From Frigidibacter oleivorans (lineage in GTDB: Bacteria; Pseudomonadota; Alphaproteobacteria; Rhodobacterales; Rhodobacteraceae), in contig NZ_RJRZ01000017.1 in the NCBI RefSeq assembly GCF_003993775.1, positions 1 to 64,000 of the forward strand: a DNA stretch of 64,000 nucleotides, in the 5' to 3' direction. Made by a program: the position numbers and the translations under genes. The first letter of the stretch is position 1. Every line of letters begins with the position of its first letter. The notes under the pieces were generated by a model. It was not told the origin of the DNA. It searched no databases and saw only the letters and a list, made by a program, of their open reading frames with translations. Shown piece after piece: positions 59,080 to 64,000 of this stretch.

Positions 59080-60222
59080 TCAATTGGTTGCTTTCGCCGT
59101 CTTGGCCGCAGCAGGGACTTCTTCAGGGACTTTCCGCCTCCGGTTAGCGAGTGCTTCCAGCCCGGCGGCTACCTCGTCGTCTAGAACATGCGCGTAGCGG
59201 AGCGTGGTCTTGATGTCGGCATGGTTCAGAGTCCGCTGCACCAGCTTGACGTTTCCGGTGGCCCGAAGAAGCTTTGTGCCCACATCGTGCCGGATGTCGT
59301 GAAACCGGAAGTCAACAACGCCCGCCTTCTCGCGCGTGCGGCGCCATTGGGTCTTAGCCCCCTCCAAGGTGATGGGATACCGCTGCCCCCGCACTTTTCC
59401 GGCGCGGGTCTTCATGGCAGTATATGTGAACACCCATTCGGGGTGATGGCCCTTGAGCGGTTCCAGCAGAAACCGGACGGCCTCGGTGATCGGTGTCGTG
59501 ACCTTCCGCCCCCCTTTGCCCATGATGGTGATCTGCTTGGCACCCCAGTTTACGTCCCGCCACCGCAGAAGGGTTTCGCGGCGGCGCAAGCCCGTGAGAC
59601 GGGCAAACTCCAACCAAGGCGCATAGTCGGCTCGCACGGCCGCTTCCAGCGCCTCCGCTTCGTGGTCATGCAGTTCTCGCGTTCGCTCCTGCGGCTCCTT
59701 CAGCAGGTGGTCGCGCCAGATCGGTTCGTTCGGGAAGCTGTAGCGCCAGACCCTCTTCGCCCGACCGAACAGGTTCTTCAGCACCAATGTGCAGGTTCGA
59801 TTGACGGTGGCGGAGGAAATGCACGGCATCGGGCTGCCGTCCTTCCGGACTGTCTTTCCACCGATCGTGTGAGAGGCGCGCCAAGCGACCAGTTCGGCAA
59901 CATCCCGATCTGTGATCTGGTCAAGGCGAGTGTTCTTGCCAAGGCGCCCGATCAGGCGGGCGATGTCGCGCCACGTATCGGCTGCGTTCGCATGGTGCTG
60001 CCCGACTTCCTGCCAGTAGCGGCCGAAGGCGATGTCGAGCGTCAGCGGCCCCTTGCCCGCGGCTTTCTGCTGTTCGATGTCGGCCAGCAGTTCCTTCCGA
60101 AGGGTCTTCTCTAGGGCTTCGGCTTCGCGCCGGTTCCGGGTTTCGGCATTGCGCTGAACCCGGTGTCCTTTAAGGACGAAGTCAATTTGATAGATGCCTT
60201 TTTTATTTGTAAAGACAGACAC
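59080..60222 (-). CDS. int: Tyrosine recombinase (phage integrase)
   Basis: 380-residue site-specific recombinase. An N-terminal arm-binding part (about 1-55) and core-binding domain (about 60-160) precede the catalytic domain with Arg213 (TGLRRRE), His308 and Arg311 (FHDIRHD), His334 (LNHAD) and the nucleophile Tyr343 (LRYAH). All catalytic residues are present, so it may be active. Starts at GTG with GGGAG upstream and lies 33 bases from the tRNA-Pro fragment it presumably recognises. Overlaps the excisionase-like gene by 112 bases in another frame. Confidence 0.93.
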   Translation of the reverse strand: MSVFTNKKGIYQIDFVLKGHRVQRNAETRNRREAEALEKTLRKELLADIEQQKAAGKGPLTLDIAFGRYWQEVGQHHANAADTWRDIARLIGRLGKNTRLDQITDRDVAELVAWRASHTIGGKTVRKDGSPMPCISSATVNRTCTLVLKNLFGRAKRVWRYSFPNEPIWRDHLLKEPQERTRELHDHEAEALEAAVRADYAPWLEFARLTGLRRRETLLRWRDVNWGAKQITIMGKGGRKVTTPITEAVRFLLEPLKGHHPEWVFTYTAMKTRAGKVRGQRYPITLEGAKTQWRRTREKAGVVDFRFHDIRHDVGTKLLRATGNVKLVQRTLNHADIKTTLRYAHVLDDEVAAGLEALANRRRKVPEEVPAAAKTAKATN

Positions 60223-60464
60223 TTGGGCGTCTCCCGGACCTTCTGGTTCGCGATGAAAGTGCTGAGGTTCTTGGGGGTGAAGCGGTAGGATTTTCGCTTC
60301 GCGGTGCCGATGTTGATGAAGCGGAGGCGTCCGGCATGGACGTGGCTCATGACGGATTTCACGCTTATGCCAAGCTTCTCGGCCGCTTCGGCCGCGGTCA
60401 TCAGCGGAAAATCGTCCGAAGGCCCGGTGGGGGCCTTCGGTTTACGCAGGGTGATGACGGACAT
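60111..60464 (-). CDS. Excisionase-like helix-turn-helix protein
   Basis: 117-residue protein with a MerR-like/HTH_17 domain (about 20-70, MTAAEAAEKLGISVKSVMSHVHAGRLRFINIG) typical of recombination directionality factors. The C-terminal 37 residues overlap the start of int and are Lys/Pro-rich. It probably bends att DNA and steers int towards excision. The gene follows the 52-residue frame by two bases. Confidence 0.75.
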   Translation of the reverse strand: MSVITLRKPKAPTGPSDDFPLMTAAEAAEKLGISVKSVMSHVHAGRLRFINIGTAKRKSYRFTPKNLSTFIANQKVRETPKCLSLQIKKASIKLTSSLKDTGFSAMPKPGTGAKPKP

Positions 60465-60466
60465 CG

Positions 60467-60625
60467 TCAGACCGTCTTGATGCTGGCCATCCCGCCGAGG
60501 CTGGTCTTGATCGCCTCGGCTGCGGCCTGTGCTTCGGCCAGAGTTTTGTAGCCGGTAGAAACGCCCGCATGGCGAACGAAGAAGATCCCGGTTTCAGAAG
60601 TAGTGTCGACGATGATCCGCGTCAT
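60467..60625 (-). CDS. Small hypothetical protein, 52 residues
   Basis: Frame from ATG 60625 to TGA 60467. The ATG overlaps the stop of the 103-residue gene upstream (ATGA) and the stop lies two bases before the excisionase-like gene, so it fits a four-gene coupled operon. Sequence begins MTRIIVDTTSETGIFFVRHAG, a beta-hairpin-like pattern, followed by an Ala-rich helix. No family known. Confidence 0.65.
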   Translation of the reverse strand: MTRIIVDTTSETGIFFVRHAGVSTGYKTLAEAQAAAEAIKTSLGGMASIKTV

Positions 60626-60933
60626 GCAGCTTCTCCCGCGACACGGGCGCGGGCGGCAAGAGCTTGCGCCACCGCGTCATTCACGAGCGCCTCTTGAACC
60701 AGCAACAGCCTAGCTTGAAGGACTTCTGCCAGTTTCAGCAGTTCGTCACGGGTCAGGGCCTCGCCCAAGTCCACGACTACTTCGTCATCCATCGAAGCAT
60801 CGATGAAGAACAGCTTTTCACCGTCCTCGCCAAGGCACGGCACAACGAGTGCGTTGATCTCAGCCAGGATGTTCTCCGCGCAGGTCACTTCCTCATCCGC
60901 CCGCACGTCTTCAAGCATCTGTTCGTCGGTCAT
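60622..60933 (-). CDS. Acidic hypothetical protein, 103 residues
   Basis: First gene of the coupled set leading to int. Strongly acidic with predicted alpha-helices; AAGGAG precedes the ATG. No domain recognised. Being in a phage early-type operon, it may be an accessory or anti-host factor; nothing specific can be said. Confidence 0.65.
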   Translation of the reverse strand: MTDEQMLEDVRADEEVTCAENILAEINALVVPCLGEDGEKLFFIDASMDDEVVVDLGEALTRDELLKLAEVLQARLLLVQEALVNDAVAQALAARARVAGEAA

Positions 60934-61020
60934 TTCTCTTTCTCCTTCGAGGCCTTAACTGAAGCACTGAGGTAGTGTTTGGTCAGCTCGAGTCCGGTTG
61001 CGTCTCGCTGCGGCCTATCT

Positions 61021-61035
61021 TAGTGATATACACTA
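61021..61035. promoter_or_regulatory. Operator-like inverted repeat TAGTG-N5-CACTA
   Basis: Perfect 5-base arms in an AT-rich stretch (61015-61080) that also holds repeated TATCT/ATATCT words, between the acidic-protein operon and the ribbon-helix-helix gene. A plausible binding site for that regulator. Confidence 0.4.
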
Positions 61036-61082
61036 GAATCGGCCTCATATATCTAATTTATATCTCCAAGATAGGAAACTCG

Positions 61083-61379
61083 TTGAGCGAGAAACGGAAA
61101 CAATCTGGGGAACAGATGCTGGTTCGCTTTCCAGAGGGATCAGATCTGCGAAGCCGCCTAGAGGTCGCCGCCAAAGCCAACAACAGGTCAGTGACCGCTG
61201 AAATCATGCAGAGATTGGCGGTTTCATTTAGCTCCGAAGAAGATTGGGTAACTCTAACTCAGCGTTCACCAACGATGCGAGCAGAAAGAAAAATAATCGC
61301 CGCCGAAGCGCGGTTAATCGAAAGAATCGAGTCACTGGAAGAACGAATTGCAGCAATTGAGGCTAGAAAAAACAGCTGA
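61083..61379 (+). CDS. Arc-type ribbon-helix-helix regulator
   Basis: 98 residues from TTG 61083 (AGGAAA upstream; an ATG at 61116 is the alternative). The segment MLVRFPEGSDLRSRLEVAAKA then NRSVTAEIMQRL is the Arc/MetJ-like DNA-binding fold, followed by a C-terminal coiled coil (ARLIERIESLEERIAAIEA). Likely a dimeric repressor of the element, divergent from the integrase operon. The frame extends upstream to 60975 but that part is AT-rich promoter DNA. Confidence 0.7.
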   Translation: MSEKRKQSGEQMLVRFPEGSDLRSRLEVAAKANNRSVTAEIMQRLAVSFSSEEDWVTLTQRSPTMRAERKIIAAEARLIERIESLEERIAAIEARKNS

Positions 61380-61386
61380 ATATTCT

Positions 61387-62202
61387 CTAATCCCTGTTGC
61401 GATCCACTAAATCTATCCACTCATCATTCGCCAAACGCGTGCCGGACCGAACCTCACGAGAGAGCCGCCTAAGTTTCATCATTATCCCTTCATCGAAGTG
61501 AACGTCCACCCCAAATGAATCCCGCAGTTTCTTCTGCGCATCCTCGGCCCAACTGATTGCGTCGCCTGCGACATCCCCTTCATACTCTGCATCTATGTAC
61601 GGCCGATAGTTTTGGGGTATTTCACGCAGTTTTGCCACTCGCGCACTGTAGGCGACATGATCCTTGATCACCGGACCAAATTCAGCCGAAAGCCTTTTTT
61701 GTGCTTCGTTTCTTCCGGCTACCACAGCAGCATGTATCGGATCGAACAAATACCTCATAATATCAAGCACAAAGATCTTCTTAACCTTCGCCTCCAAGTC
61801 ACCAAAATCCAGCTTTTGCCCCAACTCATTGTGCTGCTGAACCAGGTCATCGTAGAGCTTCCAAGTTTCCCTCCAGCTGTTGGATGCTCCCCATCTACCT
61901 CTCATCGCGGCACCAAGCACCACTTCCCGCGTATAGATCGAGACGACAACTCGAAGTCTTTCTATCAAATCTGCGGCTTCTTTTTGCGTATCCTCCCAAA
62001 GCTCCGCCTCGATCCCAAACCCCTTGATTTTTTTGAATCGTGACAGCTTTGACATCACAAAGCTAAGTAGCGCCATGCCAAAGGACGCCGCGGCGGAGAC
62101 CAAGTCGTTATTGTAGAGACGCGCGATGCTAAATGCCAAGAATGTTCCGCCGATCAATGAAAAGGCAACGCGCTCCCAGTTCTTCGAAAGAAACTCCCGC
62201 AC
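61387..62202 (-). CDS. Two-TM membrane protein of unknown function
   Basis: 271 residues. Two predicted N-terminal membrane helices (about 11-30 and 36-52) followed by a 215-residue cytosolic region that is mostly helical and charged. Starts at GTG with AGGAGG upstream. Lower GC content than its neighbours and a location between int and tape measure genes suggest cargo acquired by the phage. I recognise no domain; superinfection exclusion or a defence role is possible but unsupported. Confidence 0.6.
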   Translation of the reverse strand: MREFLSKNWERVAFSLIGGTFLAFSIARLYNNDLVSAAASFGMALLSFVMSKLSRFKKIKGFGIEAELWEDTQKEAADLIERLRVVVSIYTREVVLGAAMRGRWGASNSWRETWKLYDDLVQQHNELGQKLDFGDLEAKVKKIFVLDIMRYLFDPIHAAVVAGRNEAQKRLSAEFGPVIKDHVAYSARVAKLREIPQNYRPYIDAEYEGDVAGDAISWAEDAQKKLRDSFGVDVHFDEGIMMKLRRLSREVRSGTRLANDEWIDLVDRNRD

Positions 62203-62278
62203 CCATCCCTCCTATGTTTTGCTGGCTGCGAGCCTACGCATTTGAGAGACGGACGGCAATTTGTCTGTCTTCGTCTTC

Positions 62279-64000
62279 TCACCCCTTCCGCATGACGGCA
62301 CGGTGCTGGTCCATCGCCGCCCGTGCGTCGGTCTGCGTCCTGCTGCGACCGAAGCTGTCGGGGGCAGGCAGGGCGTTCCGCACCTCAGCAGCGATCATCC
62401 GGGCAAGATTGCGGTCCTGTGACGGATTGCCGGAGCCGGTGACATTAATTGCAATCGACGGGGCGTAGCTGCTGGCAAAGGTCCGGCTGCCCACCAGCCC
62501 GCCGGAGGCGAAGCCGGGCAGCTTGCCGGTGTTGATGGCGTCCAGTGCCCGCACCCCGAGTCGCCGCACTGTCTCCTGCGGCATCACGTATTCGCCTTTG
62601 TGGACAACGCCTGCGGGCTGATACTTGCCGCCCGCCCCGGTGTATCCCCCAGACGCAAAGCCCATCATACCTGCCAAGCCGGTGGAAAGGGCGTCCCCGC
62701 CGATGCCGCCCCAGATCGTCGCGAACAGCCGGTTCGCCGCAAGTTCCGCCAGCCTGTTCAGGAGCTGGCTCACGGCATCCAGGGCGGTGTTGGCCCCGGT
62801 GATCCATCCGGTGAAGGCATCTCGGCCTGCCGTCTCGATACTGGCCTTGGCGCTGTCCAGCTGCTGTTGGGCGGCCGCCAGTTCACGTGCTGCCGCTTCG
62901 GCCTCCACATAGGCACCTGCCAGCCGGTCGGCCTCTGCCTTCAACTGGGGCGTCACTTCAAGGCCGGACTCCTGCGCCGCTGTCAGCAGATCATGCGCGA
63001 TCTTCGCCCGGTCCACTGCTGCCGTTTGTTCTTCGACCGATCCGGTTGCGGTGCGGCGGGCGTCGGCTTCGGCCTGCATCGCGGCGATACGCTCGCGCAG
63101 GCTTTCGGTTTCACGGTCATAGGCACTGGTCCGGTCGGCCCCGGAAGCGCCGCCTGATCCGCCACCCGACCCGGCAGAGGCAGGCGCGGGCGCCGGGCTG
63201 CGGGCATCCTGCCAGTCGCCGTAGCTGTCCACCCCCTGCCGCTGCGGCCGTGGCGAGGTAGTCGGGGCAACGGTGCTGACATAGGCACCGGCCCTCGCCT
63301 CGGCGATGGCGGCTGCCCGGTCGTCGGTCTGCAAGCCGTCCAGCCTGCGGATGGCATTGGCGGCTTCGGCCACGGCCGCCGGAATGCGGGCGATGGCGCC
63401 CAGCAGGCCGCCCACCGATGCTGTCACGTTGCCCAGACGGGCTGCGTCCAGGTCGCCAAGCCCTGTCACGGTGTTCTGGGCCTCGGTCGCAATCGCGGTC
63501 AGTTCGGCTCGGAGTTCTTCGCCCGTGATCGCCCCCGCCTCGAATTGCTGCACGGCCGCTTCCATCTGCGCAGCAAGTTCGGTCATCGTGGCGGCCGCGG
63601 TGGTGTTGCCAAGGCCGGTCATCGTCATGGCAGCATTGTTGAGTTCCAGTGCCGTGCCCCGCGCCTCACCGGCAAGGTGGCCGAATTCGATGCCGATCCC
63701 TTCGATTTCGGCGCGGGATGCCGCCGACACGTCGCCCAGATTTGCCAGCGACGCCGCCAGGCCGGGTCCGAACAGCTGTGCGGTCATCTGCTGGTCGAAG
63801 GGCAGGGCTTCGCGCATTTCCCGCACCAGCCCCAGCATCGTGGCGAGGTCCACGATTCCGGTCTTGAAGACGCTGCCCACGCGGGTCTGAAGTTCGGTAA
63901 ATTTCCGGTCCAGTTCGGCTGCCTTGGCAATCATCTGTGCGTCCATGACCGCGCCCACCTCATGCGCCCGCGCAATCGTGGCGCGCAGCCCGGCTTCGCC
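62279..64000 (-). CDS. Phage tail tape measure protein (5' end beyond window)
   Basis: The frame is open through the right edge; 573 residues are visible. Long Ala-rich coiled-coil regions, a Gly/Ser linker (about residues 275-290 of the visible part), then the C-terminal module FASGGYTGAGGKYQPAGVVHKGEYVMPQE and a second FASGGLVG, which is typical of lambda-type tape measure proteins. It would set tail length. No minor-tail genes follow downstream; instead comes the membrane protein at 61387. Confidence 0.85.
   Translation of the reverse strand, partial: GEAGLRATIARAHEVGAVMDAQMIAKAAELDRKFTELQTRVGSVFKTGIVDLATMLGLVREMREALPFDQQMTAQLFGPGLAASLANLGDVSAASRAEIEGIGIEFGHLAGEARGTALELNNAAMTMTGLGNTTAAATMTELAAQMEAAVQQFEAGAITGEELRAELTAIATEAQNTVTGLGDLDAARLGNVTASVGGLLGAIARIPAAVAEAANAIRRLDGLQTDDRAAAIAEARAGAYVSTVAPTTSPRPQRQGVDSYGDWQDARSPAPAPASAGSGGGSGGASGADRTSAYDRETESLRERIAAMQAEADARRTATGSVEEQTAAVDRAKIAHDLLTAAQESGLEVTPQLKAEADRLAGAYVEAEAAARELAAAQQQLDSAKASIETAGRDAFTGWITGANTALDAVSQLLNRLAELAANRLFATIWGGIGGDALSTGLAGMMGFASGGYTGAGGKYQPAGVVHKGEYVMPQETVRRLGVRALDAINTGKLPGFASGGLVGSRTFASSYAPSIAINVTGSGNPSQDRNLARMIAAEVRNALPAPDSFGRSRTQTDARAAMDQHRAVMRKG

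Larger units (their letters stand above)
59002..64000. mobile_element. Integrated phage-derived element (left end)
   Basis: From the tRNA fragment to the window edge: integrase, excisionase-like protein, two small coupled frames, ribbon-helix-helix regulator, membrane protein and tail tape measure gene. Several genes here are visibly less GC-rich than the chromosome (61.0-62.2 kb). The right end is not seen. Confidence 0.8.

Noticed and set aside
59002-59080. Complete tRNA-Pro gene
   Set aside because: Only the 3' half is present; the anticodon stem and 5' half do not continue to the right.

Overview
The window is a high-GC alphaproteobacterial chromosome segment. Gene content and gene order point to Rhodobacteraceae, possibly a Paracoccus-like genus: etfB-etfA-hbd, chvI-chvG-hprK-rapZ-EIIA-HPr divergent from pckA, rpoZ-rsh-DUF2062-pdxJ-acpS-lepB-rnc-era, and tandem def genes before fmt. 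I did no database search; names rest on motifs and context.

Layout. 0-2.7 kb: electron transfer flavoprotein (ETF) and 3-hydroxybutyryl-CoA dehydrogenase. 2.8-4.6 kb: an AraC regulator divergent from a short-chain dehydrogenase. 4.6-10.1 kb (minus strand): an overlapping block chvI > chvG > hprK > rapZ > EIIA-Man > HPr > acyltransferase, a PTS-type regulatory system with the ChvG/ChvI two-component system. 10.5-12.1 kb: pckA behind a tandem TTGCGCTAA repeat. 12.1-17.4 kb: two transporters, recO, ispH, a NYN protein and folK. 17.5-27.2 kb: the housekeeping block rpoZ to rnhA and a TRIC-type membrane protein. 27.3-35 kb: small membrane proteins, fmt with three tandem def genes, a PatB-like lyase, a glutathione transferase and an SLC13 permease.

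35-57 kb is the metabolic centrepiece, a nearly self-contained glycine betaine degradation module. A BCCT importer brings in betaine. GbcA/GbcB (Rieske oxygenase and reductase) demethylate it to dimethylglycine. A dimethylglycine dehydrogenase-like flavoprotein, with a second dedicated ETF pair, gives sarcosine. SoxBDAG gives glycine, GlyA serine, and SdaA pyruvate. FolD and PurU handle the folate-bound one-carbon units. Two closely similar GATase1-AraC regulators (GbdR-like) and a GcvA-like LysR regulator sit beside it. The control regions share a 12-mer (AGTCTGACAGTT) and repeated GTCGCA/TGCGAC words that look like operators.

57-59 kb: another AraC regulator and an EamA exporter. From about 59.0 kb to the right edge lies an integrated phage-derived element. 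It starts at a 46-bp 3' fragment of a tRNA-Pro(CGG) gene (a duplicated attachment site), followed by a tyrosine recombinase, an excisionase-like protein, two small coupled ORFs, a ribbon-helix-helix regulator, a two-TM membrane protein and the 3' part of a tail tape measure gene. No tail-tip genes follow the tape measure gene, so the prophage is probably rearranged or deleted. I found no rRNA, complete tRNA, CRISPR array or insertion sequence.
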